Shown: positions 1-11,294, counted from the stretch's first letter. The stretch: 64,000 bases of DNA from Spiroplasma corruscae (GCF_002237575.1 NZ_CP022535.1:744001-808000); one strand, 5' to 3'. Notes: generated from the letters alone by a model not told the origin. Translations and numbers: made by a program.

Positions 1-665
1 TAACTTTCTAAATAATTTTTTATACTTTTTTTAGTTCTAAAAACCTCTTTTAAAGTAATATCATCGCACAACTTACCATCTTTTAAAACAATAATTCTGT
101 CACATAAAACTTCAATCTCATCTGGAATATGAGAAACAATTAATAATGTTTTATCAGTTTTATTTTTTATTTTTTCAAAATATTTTATTAGTTTTAGATG
201 AACTTTTAAATCCAACCCAGTTATTAATTCATCAATAACAATAAATGTTGGATTATCAATAATTGCTATAAAACAATTTAATCTCTGTCTTTGACCTAAA
301 GATAACTTATTAATATCTATCTTTAATATTTCAGATATTTCAAAGATATTAAAAATATCATTTACATATTCATCTTTCTTTCAATTTCTTCCTTTGAAAA
401 ATTTTATAAGATCAATTGCTCTAGTTTTTGGCGGTCAATTACCTTCTTGAAATTGAATTCCAACTACTTTAGATATTTCATCAGTATATTCAATACTACC
501 AGAAGATTGTTTTTGAATACCACAAATAATCTCTATTAAAGTTGACTTACCTGAACCATTTGCCCCAATTATTGCAATGTTTTCACCTTTATTAATATTA
601 AATGTAATACCATCTAAAACTGTTTTTTTACCATACTTTTTTCCAATTTCATTTAAACTAATCAT
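1..665 (-). CDS. ABC transporter ATP-binding protein (cut by window edge)
   Basis: ATPase subunit of an ABC transporter; energises a membrane partner that is not in this window. Seen: Walker A GANGSGKST (residues 34-42), signature LSLGQRQRL, Walker B FIVIDE, D-loop TGLD and switch histidine in LIVSH. One in-frame TGA is read as Trp after residue 76. The frame is open at base 1, so the C-terminus is missing. The short single-domain architecture fits ABC-2 type exporters, but the substrate cannot be told. The large permease-like gene at 14002-15882 is too far away to assign as partner. Confidence 0.9.
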
Positions 666-770
666 TTTATTCCCCTACTATAATAGACATATTTTAATTA
701 TATATGACTATCTATGACAAATAATCTAGTAATATGTTTTATAAAATATTTTATTAAATTTATAATTATT

Positions 771-1109
771 TTAAGACTTGTTATTAATTATTTTCTTATT
801 TTTTACTTTTCTTATTAATCCAAAATACATATAATAAATTAATTCATATATATAAAACATTAAAGATATTGAAGTATTAACTTTCATGTATAGAAATGAA
901 TTTAAGTAAAAAAATATAAAGAACATAAAGCATAAGAAAAAATATAGGTTAACTATCACTATAATTACATTAAACGTTAGTTGTATCTTACTTATATTTT
1001 TATCAATCTTATTAATAATTATTAACTTAGTTAATCAATAAATTGATCAAATTAAAAAAATAATTGATGTTATTAAACCTATAATTTCATATATATTAAA
1101 GTAATTCAT
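771..1109 (-). CDS. small multi-pass membrane protein, unknown function
   Basis: 112 residues with about three hydrophobic segments and a basic C-terminal tail (KVKNKKIINNK). It starts at ATG 1107-1109, inside the stop codon of the upstream polysaccharide deacetylase (TAATG, 1-base overlap), so the two are translationally coupled. Two TGA codons are read as Trp. I do not recognise the family. The coupling suggests it helps the deacetylase act at the membrane, or simply shares its expression. No clear terminator was noticed behind it. Confidence 0.6.
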
Positions 1110-1867
1110 TAGAATGCTAGATCTCCATAATTCATATAATATTTTTCACTTTTGTTATTAAATGTTGCAAAATTATAGCCTTTATCAATAAGTTTTTCAA
1201 TTAATTCAGGTAAATATTCTTTAACAAACTCATTTGAATGCATTATCAAGATATTTTTTTTCTCTACATTATTTAAATATCTTTTAATAATTTCATCTTT
1301 ACCATACTTTGTAAAATCTCAATCACCGCTTAAATAACCACCTATCAATTTATCCTGATTAAGTTTTGTTAATGCATCATCTATCCCAGAATAAAACTGT
1401 AAATATGGCATTCTAATTGGAATGGAAGCATTTATAAGTTCACTTGAAGTATTTCTTATTAATTCATTAGTTTTATTTATTTCATCAACTAATTTTTCTG
1501 ATTTCATAACATACTTACTATGAGAATATGTATGATTTCCAATATATGACCCGTTTGCTAGTATCTTATCAAACAATGGTTTTATATCACTTTTATTATT
1601 TTCTATATTACCGCCAACATAAAAAAATGTACCTACAACATTATATTGAATTAATATATTTAAAATATCTGTATCATTTTCTAATGAAGGTCCATCATCA
1701 AATGTAAGCATACAAACTTTAGATTGTGATTCCAACTTATTAACAACATATTTTTTATCACTCTTTATTTGAAATAACATAAAAGAAATAAAGAATGTTA
1801 TTAATATTAAACACATTGAAATATAAGGAATAATTTTGAATAACTTTTTTTTATAACTAAGTTTCAT
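1109..1867 (-). CDS. polysaccharide deacetylase (NodB/chitin deacetylase family), membrane-anchored
   Basis: Predicted metal-dependent carbohydrate esterase (CE4) that removes N-acetyl groups from a GlcNAc polymer. 252 residues. An N-terminal hydrophobic helix (about 10-32) anchors it with the catalytic domain outside. NodB motifs are visible: TFDDGP, the metal-binding HTYSH, RMPY, and a late LIMHS that resembles the usual L-L/M-H motif. A Trp is encoded by TGA in SGDWDF. A wall-less organism has no peptidoglycan to modify, so the substrate is presumably host chitin, host glycan or its own capsule. The stop overlaps the start of the next gene. Confidence 0.85.
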
Positions 1868-1980
1868 TTATACCTCTTATATCTAGTTTAAAATATTTTA
1901 TCATACTTTAACAGTATTCAATAAATCAATACTTTTGTTTAGTAATTACTAAAACTACTTTATCAAGAAATATTATTTAT

Positions 1981-2017
1981 AAAAATAAAAAAAGTTTTAT
2001 TTGAATAAAACTTTTTT
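1981..2017 (-). terminator. intrinsic terminator of the 2029-2913 lipoprotein gene
   Basis: A 12-bp perfect A/T-rich inverted repeat (arms about 1990-2001 and 2004-2015) followed on the minus strand by a T-rich tract, a few bases after the stop codon at 2029. Confidence 0.75.
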
Positions 2018-2028
2018 GTTTTTTTTGA

Positions 2029-2913
2029 TTATGATATTGTTATTTTTTTACTGAAAATTTTAGTACTAATACTTTTTTTAATAGTTTTATTATTTGAGGT
2101 TGTTTGACTTAGATCAAATTTATAGATAAATAAATCAAATGTATTTGCTCCTTTTGTACCTTTAATTGTCACAATATGCCCACTACCAGTAAAATCACTT
2201 TTATCATAATTAGATTTAAAATTTTCTGCATCTTTAAAAATTTCATTAAATTTAGTTGTAAATGAATTGAAAGGTTCGATTGATCTTGATTGTGGTTCTG
2301 TCATATAAATCATACTTCCCTCAAAACCATCTATTTCATATGTTACATTTTCTTCTTCTGTAGGATTTTCAGTTAGTTTAGCAGTATCTTCATAACTAAC
2401 TGATAGTTTTTTGTCACTTATTTGAAGTGCTTTTTTTTCATCACTATTATCATTTATTATATTAGTAATTTCAATTTCTTCAGCTGTTTGTAAATAACTG
2501 ATTATATCAGAATCTGTTTTACCTTCTTTATATTCTAATTGTTTAATAACTGTTATTGAAAAACTAGTATCAACATCACCATACTTTACTTTAACTTGCG
2601 TAGTTCCAGCTTCTTTTGTATTAATTGTTAAATTAAATTCCCCTTTTTTCTCAGCATCTTTATCCATACTACTTATTACTGTTGCTATTTCATCGTTTGA
2701 GTTTTCAACACTAATAACTGAGTCTACTTTTGGATTATTTACTTTAACTTGCAATATTTTTTCAATGTTTACATCTAATTCTTGATTATCTATTCCGACT
2801 ATTGTAGTCTTACTTTCTTCTTTTGAACTATTATCATTCCCACAAGAAATAACAGTTGAACTAGTAGTAACAACCATACTTATTGATGTTAAAATTCCTA
2901 ATAATTTTTTCAT
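2029..2913 (-). CDS. lipoprotein with Ig-like domain and a repeated-family domain
   Basis: Surface lipoprotein, 294 residues. Signal peptide with lipobox VISC, Cys24 acylated. The start is ATG 2911-2913 because GGAGGATT sits just upstream; an ATG eight codons earlier lacks such a site. Residues about 35-125 look like a bacterial Ig-like beta domain. Residues about 125-294 begin with EGKTDSDIISYL and resemble the lipoproteins at 3127-3705 and 12601-13173. So it is an Ig-like domain joined to a lineage-specific domain. Function unknown; surface exposure makes adhesion or antigenic roles possible. A terminator follows. Confidence 0.85.
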   Translation of the reverse strand: MKKLLGILTSISMVVTTSSTVISCGNDNSSKEESKTTIVGIDNQELDVNIEKILQVKVNNPKVDSVISVENSNDEIATVISSMDKDAEKKGEFNLTINTKEAGTTQVKVKYGDVDTSFSITVIKQLEYKEGKTDSDIISYLQTAEEIEITNIINDNSDEKKALQISDKKLSVSYEDTAKLTENPTEEENVTYEIDGFEGSMIYMTEPQSRSIEPFNSFTTKFNEIFKDAENFKSNYDKSDFTGSGHIVTIKGTKGANTFDLFIYKFDLSQTTSNNKTIKKSISTKIFSKKITIS

Positions 2914-3126
2914 ATAATCCTCCGTGCATAAATGCAATATAATTATATAATATTAAAAAGTAAATATAAACTTTCTCATATAAGTAAAAATTGAGTTATC
3001 TTATAAAAATTATTTAATAATGGGTTTTTAATAAGCTAAAAAATAAATTAATATTTCTAAATAATTTATATTTAATAATAATATTTCTATATACTTATTA
3101 ATTTTATAAACAATGTCCAATATTAA

Positions 3127-3705
3127 TTAAATATTAATTGTTTTAGAATATATTTTTGAACAATCAGATAAAACTGAACTTTTTTCATTAATTATAGTTA
3201 CTTTTGAAATAACTTTTGTTATATTAATATCAAAACTTGTATCTCCTTTATAACCAAATATTGATGTAAAATAATATGTATATACTTTTTCTTCTTCGTT
3301 CAAATCAACAATTTCTGTTCCATTTAGATCTTTTAATTCTGTAAATAAAGCCTTAAAATCATCTGAAAGATAATTTTCACCTGTATCAAAATTACTTATA
3401 AATAACACGCCTTCAATATCTAGTTTTCAAAATAGTATAAACTCATTAAAACTTTCGCTTGGAATAATATATTCTTCACCCAACTTATTATTTTTATTAA
3501 CATTTAGAGTGCCACTTTCTGAAGCTATTATTATTTTTTCACTATCCTTTAATAACGAAATCAAATCACTATCATTTTTCCCTTCAACATAATTTAATTG
3601 ATTTACGTCATTGGTTTTATCATCACAAGAAATTACACTTAAAGTTAGACCACCTGATACAGCAATTAAATTGAAACTTGTTAATATAGTTAAAATCTTT
3701 TTCAT
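3127..3705 (-). CDS. lipoprotein of the EGKxDSD family
   Basis: 192-residue lipoprotein with lipobox VISC (Cys27) after a hydrophobic signal. ATG 3703-3705 follows AAAAGGGTAATTT. An in-frame TGA (3427-3429) is read as Trp in FILFWKL. The mature part begins with EGKNDSDLISLL and ends with a GYKGDTSFDINITK stretch. Both match the lipoprotein at 12601-13173 (NGKSDRDVISIL; GNKGDSKFNINVT) and, more weakly, the C-terminal half of the one at 2029-2913. It has no Ig-like domain. Function unknown. Confidence 0.85.
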
Positions 3706-3767
3706 AAATTACCCTTTTATTCTTTCCAATTTAATTATACTAATTTATACAAAGGTTACCTATAAGT

Positions 3768-4757
3768 TTAATAACTTAAAAACTTTTTATTTTTCTTATT
3801 TAATAAATTAAGTTTCTTAGAAATAAAAATAGAGCTTTTATTTATTGGTTTAACAAGTAATAAAGCAAACAAAATTGAAAATAAAAATGTTAACATTGCT
3901 AATATAAATATTTGTAATTGAATATCTAAAAAACTAATATATTTTAATAAATATTTATCGTTAATTTCTTGAGCTAAATAATGATATAAATAAACATATA
4001 GCATTGAAGAACCTAAATAATTTAATAACTTATTATTAAACGGTTTTAATGAAACTACAATTATAAAAACTAATATTGAAAATATAGCGTTTAATATACC
4101 TATTTGTTTATATACAAAATCATAACTAGTATCTAGATTTATGAATACTATTAGTATTCATAATAAACTAACAATTAACAATATTAAAACAAATTGAAAG
4201 ATATTAGATAACTTAAAGTGCATTTTAATAATGCCGCCAACAATATATAATAAAACCATTGCAACAATATTAGTGATTCCAAAATATTGACCATAAAAAT
4301 AATTACTTGTAAATTCAAGTATCATATATAGTACCAAAACACATATTAATAAATAGTTTTTATTAAAACTATGTAATATTTTATTTAATATTGGCATTAA
4401 CAAGTGAATAACTAGTAGTGCTCAAATATACCACCAATCTCTACCACCAAGCAATAAATGAATAAATGGAATTTTATCTCTTGTAAAGGAATATATAATA
4501 CAAGCTAAAATAAAATTTATGATTCAAGATATTAAAATTGTAATTATGAAACTGCTGTTATTATATCTTTTAGTATCAACTTTTAAATAACCGGTTATTA
4601 GAATAAAAAATATTGTCGCACCAGTAACTCATGGGCAGAAATACTTAAAATATCAAACATCACTATATGACATATTATAAATAGGTCCTGCTTGGTGTAA
4701 TAGAATAACAAATAATGACATTACAATTCTAAGAATTTCAATATTACTATTTTTCAT
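3768..4757 (-). CDS. acyltransferase family 3 (OafA/YrhL-like) integral membrane protein
   Basis: Predicted membrane O-acyltransferase that transfers acyl groups, often acetyl, to a carbohydrate. 329 residues with about ten hydrophobic segments. The N-terminus NIEILRIVMSLFVILLHQAG carries the family pattern with Arg10 and active-site His21. Aromatic GGRDWWYIWALLVIHL is also typical. Several Trp are TGA. Starts at ATG 4755-4757. The gene stands alone between a lipoprotein and a divergent hydrolase. Together with the deacetylase at 1109-1867 it suggests glycan tailoring at the cell surface, but that link is inference. Confidence 0.8.
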
Positions 4758-4950
4758 AAACTTACCTTTATCTATATATAATATAATTTTTAATATTATT
4801 GATAATTATAATAAAAATTATAAATATTAGATATAAATAACTCAAATTTATTTAAGTTAATTTTGTTTATTGCTAAGTAAACTTATATAATAATTTATAA
4901 TTAATAAGATAAGAAAGAAAGAGCTTTGTTCTATAAAATGAGGGATAATT

Positions 4951-5967
4951 ATGTCTAATAATATGAAAAGGTATAAATACAACATACTAAGAGTATTACT
5001 TACAATATTGTTATTACCCTACATTTTAATAAAATCAAATAAGTATTTTAAGTCTTTTAAGGATTTTTGTTATACATACCCTAAGTTTGGAAGGTATGAA
5101 GGTAATAATGAATACTATAAACAAATTCCAACTGATACAAATACATTAGAATACCATTATTGAGATTTAAAAAAAATGAATATAAAAATTAACTCTTTTC
5201 AAAAAAATGAATTAGTTGAATTTAGTTTAGAAACAAAAAAAGGAACTATAAGTTGTTTAAAAGCACAAGTTAATAATTCAAATAAATGAGCAATTGGTTT
5301 ACATGGATGGACTGAAGATAAATATTTAGCACTTAGACTTGTGCGTCATTATTATGAAAATGGATATAATATTTTAACTTTTGATGCTTACGCGCATGGA
5401 AAAAGTTATGGTAAATTTACTGATATAGGTTACTCTTCAATCGAAATGATTGATGAGATAATAAACTTTATTTCTAAAGAAAATGAAGTTAAATCAATTG
5501 GGTTAATTGGAAATAGTATGGGTGCTTCAACATCAGTTTTTTACTCACAAACTGGTAAGTATAAAAATAAAATTAATTGAGTGATATCAGACTGTGGATT
5601 TAGTAATATTAAATTACAATATAGATACTACATACAAAATAACCTATTCAAAAAACCTTGATGATTAATTAGCCTTGGATTTATAAAAAAATTTAGTAAA
5701 ATAACAAAAACAAATCAAAATAAATATAACTTATTAAAACTTATGAAATTAAATTCTACAACACCTATTTTATTTGTTCACGGTAAAGGAGATAGTTTTA
5801 TAAGTTATGAAATGAGTTTGGATTTATATAATTATAAAATAAAAAAAGAAACATCAATACTTAGTGATTTATGAACACCAGATGGGTCTAAGCATGTTTA
5901 TTTGATAAGTGACTACCATAAAGAGTATTTAGAAAGAACTTTAGTGTTTTCTAAATCAAATAATTAA
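4951..5967 (+). CDS. alpha/beta hydrolase with N-terminal membrane anchor
   Basis: Serine hydrolase, 338 residues. A hydrophobic helix at about 12-28 anchors it. Oxyanion motif LHGW (117-120), nucleophile elbow GNSMGAS with Ser189, acid in FVHGKGDSF and His in SKHVYL give a complete triad. Similar proteins in mollicutes are annotated as esterase/lipase or peptidase-like hydrolases; the substrate is unknown. TGA Trp occurs several times. GAGGGATAATT precedes ATG 4951. It converges on the lipoprotein gene ending at 5974, leaving six bases. Confidence 0.85.
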
Positions 5968-5973
5968 AGTTAT

Positions 5974-6948
5974 TTAATAAAATTTATAATTAAAACTTCC
6001 TGTTATATATTTTGATTCTTCTTTTGCAATTAAATCAATTGATTCATAGTACGCTTTATCATTATCACCAATATTATTTTGGCTATTTTGATTATTATTA
6101 GGATCTAAATTGTATTTAATTATAAAATCAACATCATTTTTTAAGAAGTTATATTGTTTATAATTGTCAAATGCATCAATTACTCATTTATTTAAATCGT
6201 TTCTACTAAATGGGAACTGTGGTCTTTTGGTATTTTGTAATACTGATTGTGCAAACTTATTTATGTTTAAAACACTAAAATCAATATTATAAACATTGCC
6301 ATTTACTAATTGAGAAGTTGCTTTTGATTTCATATCAATTTTTGCCCCTTTTATAAAGTGACCATCAACAAGATACTTAGCATCATATTCAAAGTAAACA
6401 TCATTTTTTAGAAAACTCTTTATATCAGTATATTTAATTGGTCTATACCATAAAGCTAATAATTCTTCTGCTTCATCAACTGTTGTTCCAGTTGTTAAAT
6501 GCGTTGGTTTTCCTTTTTCATTATATAAATGTGAATAATCTGTAATAAAACTTTTTGTCTTACCTTTAACTTTCCTATTATTTTTAGTAGCTTCAAAATA
6601 AAACTGTATGTTTGAAAATAACATTTTTGAGTCAAACACATAACCTGGTGTTGTATTACTTTTTAATGTAATATCAAAAACTAAAGTTGGTAAATCGTCA
6701 ATTATTTTAAGAGTTTCAAAATATTCGACTAATCTTTCATCAAACTTCTTATATATATCATCAAGAGTGTTAACTCCACCTTGAAATTTAAAATCACTTA
6801 CATCCATATTTGCAAGATCAACTGTATCATAAAGTGGATTACTTTCTTGTGTTTCATTATCATCAATAATAAAACCGCATGATACAGTAGAAATTAAAGA
6901 TGATGATAGTGCAGGAACTAATAATAATATACTTAATAACTTTTTCAT
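5974..6948 (-). CDS. lipoprotein, unknown function
   Basis: 324-residue lipoprotein with lipobox TVSC (Cys24). One TGA (6184-6186) is read as Trp, after which the frame continues about 70 residues with an Asn-rich stretch to TAA at 5974-5976. No similarity to the other lipoproteins here is evident beyond the signal peptide, and I do not recognise a domain. The mature part is polar with mixed alpha/beta character. AGAGGTATAT precedes the ATG. Confidence 0.8.
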
Positions 6949-7027
6949 ATATACCTCTAATATTGTATTTATTATAAACTTATTTGATTATATTTATTAA
7001 TATTAGTATTAATCAATTTAAATTATA

Positions 7028-7396
7028 TTAATATTTGTATTCATCAAACTCCGTTTCATCAACTATATATTTTTTATTACTTTTTTTAATTTCTATTATT
7101 AGGTAATTCTTAGATCATAACTCTGCTAATGTTCCTTTTTTTAAAGATAATCTAATGATATCAATTATTATAACTACTATTGTTAAATATATAAATAATG
7201 ATAATATCTTAAATAAAAATAGACTAAACTGATTTTTTGATGAATAGACTATATTGAGACTTCTCATTCCTAAACTTTGTTTAGATTTAGAAAAACAATA
7301 AATTAAATATATTATATATATTCCAAAAGAGACTATAAAAAATATTATATCTATTAACTTTGACCCCAGTCTACTTCAAAAACCTGCAATTCTCAT
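7028..7396 (-). CDS. RDD-family membrane protein
   Basis: 122 residues. The N-terminus MRIAGFWSRLGSKLIDIIFF and the later SKQSLGMRSLNIVY match the RDD pattern (Arg/Asp in the first helix, then a KQSLG-M motif), followed by a second transmembrane helix and a charged tail. RDD proteins are small multipass proteins, some acting as ion antiporters; the role here is unknown. Two TGA codons encode Trp. It lies 26 bases downstream of glyA on the same strand and is probably co-transcribed. Confidence 0.75.
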
Positions 7397-7422
7397 ATAA
7401 TATTCTCTTTAAATAACATTGC

Positions 7423-8652
7423 TTAGTATCTTATATTCTCATATATTGGGAACTTTAAGCAAAGTTCATTTACTTCCTTCTTTAATATTTCGATATCCAC
7501 ACTCTTTTTTAATGCTTTTACTATTATATTTCCAACCTTTATAAATTCTTCTTCTTTAAAACCTCTTGTTGTCATTGCAGCGGTACCTACTCTTAGACCA
7601 GATGTATTAACAGATGATTCTTGATCAAATGGTAATAATTCTTTATTACAAATTATACCAATTGATTCTAGTATTGATTCAGCTTGTTTACCTGTCAAGT
7701 TAAAAGTAGATTTAACATCGAAGTTAATTAAATGATTATCAGTACCATTTGTTAGTACAAAGAAGTTATTATCTATTAATACTTTAGCAAGAGTTTTTGC
7801 GTTTTTAATTACTTGTTTAGCATATTCTTTAAAACTAATGTCTTTAGCTTCTAATAATGCTTGTGTTTTACCTGCTATTAAGTTTTCAAGTGGTCCACCT
7901 TGTATACCAGGAAAAACAGCACTATCAACTTTCTTTGCATATTCTTTTTTACAAAGAATCATCCCTCCTCTTGCTCCTCTTAAAGTTTTATGAGTTGTTG
8001 TTGTAACAACATCAGCTACAAGACAAGGGTTTTGATGTTCTTTGGCAGCAACTAATCCAGCAATATGTGCCATATCAACCATTAGATATGCACCTACTTG
8101 GTCAGCTATTTCTCTAAATTTTTTAAAATCTATTTCTCTTGAATAAGCACTAGCACCAGCTATTATCATTTTAGGCATAAAGCTTAATGCCTTTTCTTTT
8201 ATTTCATTATAATCAATATAATAATCTTTATCACTAACTCCATAGAATTCAAAATTATAAATTTCACCAGATGAGTTTAAACTAAAACCATGAGATAAAT
8301 GACCACCAGCTTTTAAACCCATTGCCAATACTTTATCACCAGGTTTTAGAAATGCTTTATATGCTGCTGCATTTGCTTGACTTCCAGAATGTGGTTGAAT
8401 ATTAACATGTTCTGCTTCAAATATCTCTTTAGCTGTTTCAATACCAAGTTGTTCGACTTCATCAATAAAGTTGCATCCTCCATAATATCTTTTGCCAGGG
8501 TAACCTTCACAATATTTATTTGTAAATATTGAACCATTTGCGATCAACACTGCTTCTGATACATAGTTTTCACTTGCTATTAATTCAATATGATTTTGTT
8601 GTCTCTTTAATTCCCCATTAAGTGAGTCAATTAGTTTTTTATCTAGATTCAT
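7423..8652 (-). CDS. glyA: serine hydroxymethyltransferase
   Basis: PLP enzyme converting serine and tetrahydrofolate to glycine and 5,10-methylene-THF, the main cytosolic one-carbon source. 409 residues, full length for the family. Conserved ELIASENYVS near the N-terminus, GYPGKRYYGG, VDMAHIAGL, and the PLP lysine in TTTTHKTLRGARGG (Lys222). TAGGAGAAAT precedes ATG 8650-8652. An RDD membrane protein follows in the same direction. Divergent from the membrane protein at 8746. Confidence 0.98.
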   Translation of the reverse strand: MNLDKKLIDSLNGELKRQQNHIELIASENYVSEAVLIANGSIFTNKYCEGYPGKRYYGGCNFIDEVEQLGIETAKEIFEAEHVNIQPHSGSQANAAAYKAFLKPGDKVLAMGLKAGGHLSHGFSLNSSGEIYNFEFYGVSDKDYYIDYNEIKEKALSFMPKMIIAGASAYSREIDFKKFREIADQVGAYLMVDMAHIAGLVAAKEHQNPCLVADVVTTTTHKTLRGARGGMILCKKEYAKKVDSAVFPGIQGGPLENLIAGKTQALLEAKDISFKEYAKQVIKNAKTLAKVLIDNNFFVLTNGTDNHLINFDVKSTFNLTGKQAESILESIGIICNKELLPFDQESSVNTSGLRVGTAAMTTRGFKEEEFIKVGNIIVKALKKSVDIEILKKEVNELCLKFPIYENIRY

Positions 8653-8718
8653 ATTTCTCCTATTTAATATTAATAATTAAATATATATTATCACTATAAA
8701 CATATACTATTTTTAAAA

Positions 8719-8730
8719 GTTTGTTATAAT
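8719..8730 (+). promoter_or_regulatory. extended -10 promoter of the 8746 gene
   Basis: TATAAT at 8725-8730 with the extended -10 TG one base upstream, ending 15 bases before the ATG. No good -35 is visible, which is usual for extended -10 promoters. The transcript leader would be very short and carries AAAAAGGTG as ribosome binding site. Confidence 0.55.
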
Positions 8731-8745
8731 ACTAAAAAGGTGACT

Positions 8746-9453
8746 ATGAATAAGTTAAAGAAAACAAAAAAAATATTCATTACTTTATTAATGTTTTTTT
8801 TCATAACATATTTTTTAAGTTGCATAACTACTAAATTAGTACTCTTTAAAGAGTTTTATAACTACATATTTAACTTTAGTTTAATATTGTTTTTCTTAAT
8901 TATTATCTCTTTCTTTGCATTCATTATTTCAGAGTTCTCAATAATTATAAAAAAAATGAATGATATGAGATTCGATATTGAATTTAAAAATATGAATAAA
9001 ATAATGTATTTTAAAAATAATTTAAGAACTTTTATGACTTTTATTAAAATAGCACTACCAATAATTATTTTAAAAATATATTTCTTTTTTAACTCTTATA
9101 ATCAAGATTATAAAGTTGAACTTTTTGCAACTATTACCTTTTTAATAGTATTGGTAGTAATATTATCTATAATTATTTTTTCATTATTAGTTAGTATGGA
9201 ATGTATGATAAGAAATTATAATGTATACAATCTTGATTGATCAATATTTAATCAAAATGATATTTTATATTTTGATAGATATATTGTTTTAATAATTGAT
9301 TATGATTTTAACTATTCAAACCAAGTTTTTACTGAGAATTTACTTATATTTATTAATAGAACTAAAAAAGAAATTGATATTATCACTAATATAAAACAGT
9401 CAATATTTCTAAATGTTGAAAAAAAGGCAACATGCCCACCTATCTCTCTTTAG
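8746..9453 (+). CDS. four-helix membrane protein, unknown function
   Basis: 235 residues. Hydrophobic segments at about 10-30, 40-65, 105-125 and 135-160, then a soluble tail of about 70 residues ending CPPISL. Start taken as ATG 8746 (a GTG six bases earlier falls inside the AAGGTG ribosome site). One TGA is read as Trp near residue 165. The family is not recognised. Followed 39 bases later by the duplicated lipoprotein pair, so it may head that transcript. Confidence 0.7.
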
Positions 9454-9492
9454 ATATTTAATTTAATAAATAATTTTAAAGGAGAAAAATAA

Positions 9493-10971
9493 ATGAAAAA
9501 ACTATTAACTTTTTTAGCATACTCAAATTTATCAATAGTTATGCTATGTCAAACAGTAGTTAGTTGTGGAACAACTACACCAAAAACAGAAGAAAACTCA
9601 AATGGAAATGAATCATCAGGGGATAAATTTGAGTTAGACAAGCAATCAATAGAAGGTAAGATTGGTGAAAAAATAAATATAAAAATAACAAATTATGATG
9701 AATTGAATAGTGATTCAATACCTTCAATATTTAAGTTTTCAGAAGAAGGTTTTGCGACAGCAGAGTTGGATTCTTCTAATAAACAAATTGTGGTAAGTTT
9801 AATTAAACAATCAACAACATTAAAGTTGAATATTTCTTCAATTAATAAAAATGAAGTAAGTATTTCAATAAAAATTAGTGCAGAAAAAATTGATTTAACA
9901 AAAGATGTCAAAGTAAGACAATTTATCGCTGGGAATAAGTTAGATGATGGTTCGATAGATACTACTCAGACAATTGGTCAAAAAGGTTATATTATAAATA
10001 ATATTTCTATAATTGATAGTTTAAATAATATAAATGGATTAGCCTTGGATATCAATCAACTTAATATTATAAATGTAAGCCCAGGTGATGATGGGGTTGG
10101 AGCTATTTACAACATATCAGCTAAGGATGATGCTCCGTATACGGGAAAAGTTACAATTACTTTAAATCAAAATGTTGATCCTTTATTGTTTTTTGCTAAT
10201 AAAGACCTTGGTAATATGTATATTTATAAAGGTGCTTTTAATAAAATAAATGATGTAATAAAAGACGAAAAAGATAAAAAAAGTATTGCATCAATCGCAT
10301 TTGAAAACTTAGGAGCAACAAATAAAGATTTAGAATATTTAAAAAATACACTACTTCAATTTAGTGAAGGTATTACAACATACGCACAAGAATTACTAAA
10401 TACCGCAGACTTAAAAGAAAGCTCGATATCTTTTAAAGTTCCTACAATGGGAAATATTTTTAAACCAAACAATACTATTAATTTAAACTTTAAATATGTA
10501 GAAGATAATAGAGCAACATTATATGACAATTTATTAAGTGAAAATAAGAAGATTAAAGTATCTAAAGATTTATTAGAAAGCAATACCACTGAAAAAGCAC
10601 TCGAATTAAAAAAATTAACATACAAAAACCTAAATGAAAGTTTTAAAAATAAAGTCAATGAAACCGAATTTATAAACTATACTAAAATTAAATATGCTTC
10701 TTTAGATAATAAAGAATCTCGTAAAAAAGTGACTAAAATCGATATTCTTCCAGGGTCAAACTTAATGTATGGTCATGATGGAGGTGCATTTAACTCATAC
10801 ATAGAATCAGATGCTATTGCTGGAAACTTTACACATTCTGGTAAGTTATCAAATTATGAAGAAAATAAAAAGTTAGATATAAAATATACTATAGGAATGG
10901 GTTGGTTTGAAATTCCTGCTGCAATGTCAGGAGAGTTTTATCAAGGCTATGATATTTATGAAGCAGAGTAA
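9493..10971 (+). CDS. lipoprotein, tandem duplicate copy 1, with extra N-terminal domain
   Basis: 492 residues; lipobox VVSC (Cys25); AAAGGAGAAAAATAA before the ATG. Residues about 34-137 form a beta-rich, Ig-like insert absent from copy 2 (11295-12497). From KDVKVRQFIAGNKLDDG to the C-terminal YQGYDIYEAE the two are co-linear and highly similar, with some identical DNA blocks of more than 60 bases. The C-terminal GMGW Trp is TGG here and TGA in copy 2. Function unknown; a duplicated surface antigen or binding protein is plausible. Confidence 0.88.
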   Translation: MKKLLTFLAYSNLSIVMLCQTVVSCGTTTPKTEENSNGNESSGDKFELDKQSIEGKIGEKINIKITNYDELNSDSIPSIFKFSEEGFATAELDSSNKQIVVSLIKQSTTLKLNISSINKNEVSISIKISAEKIDLTKDVKVRQFIAGNKLDDGSIDTTQTIGQKGYIINNISIIDSLNNINGLALDINQLNIINVSPGDDGVGAIYNISAKDDAPYTGKVTITLNQNVDPLLFFANKDLGNMYIYKGAFNKINDVIKDEKDKKSIASIAFENLGATNKDLEYLKNTLLQFSEGITTYAQELLNTADLKESSISFKVPTMGNIFKPNNTINLNFKYVEDNRATLYDNLLSENKKIKVSKDLLESNTTEKALELKKLTYKNLNESFKNKVNETEFINYTKIKYASLDNKESRKKVTKIDILPGSNLMYGHDGGAFNSYIESDAIAGNFTHSGKLSNYEENKKLDIKYTIGMGWFEIPAAMSGEFYQGYDIYEAE

Positions 10972-10983
10972 TTAAATACATAT

Positions 10984-11015
10984 AAAAACAATTATTTATA
11001 ATTGTTTTTATTTTG
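10984..11015 (+). terminator. intrinsic terminator after lipoprotein copy 1
   Basis: A 12-bp inverted repeat (arms 10984-10995 and 10998-11009) followed by a T-rich stretch, 13 bases after the stop codon. The two duplicated lipoproteins therefore probably have separate transcripts. Confidence 0.7.
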
Positions 11016-11294
11016 TTTAAAATAGTAGATAAATAATTTTATAAAAGACTTTAAACATTAATTATTTGATCAATGTTTAAACTTTATTAATAATAAGATA
11101 GTTTATATTTGATATAATAAAACAAAGGAAATTATAATAAAAATAAGTTTGTAATATCTTTGAATTATAAAACTAAGTATTTAAATTTTATAATTATAAA
11201 AGTTACATTATTACTAAATTATATTCATATATAAGTAATTACTTATATATGATACAAATGTACTTATTTTTAAAATAATTTAAAAGGAGAATAA
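11016..11294 (+). promoter_or_regulatory. leader of lipoprotein copy 2 with a candidate extended -10
   Basis: Gene-free. TGATATAAT at 11110-11118 is an extended -10 match and would leave a leader of about 170 bases. The rest is A+T-rich with no obvious structure. TAAAAGGAGAATAA just before 11295 is the ribosome binding site. Confidence 0.35.
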
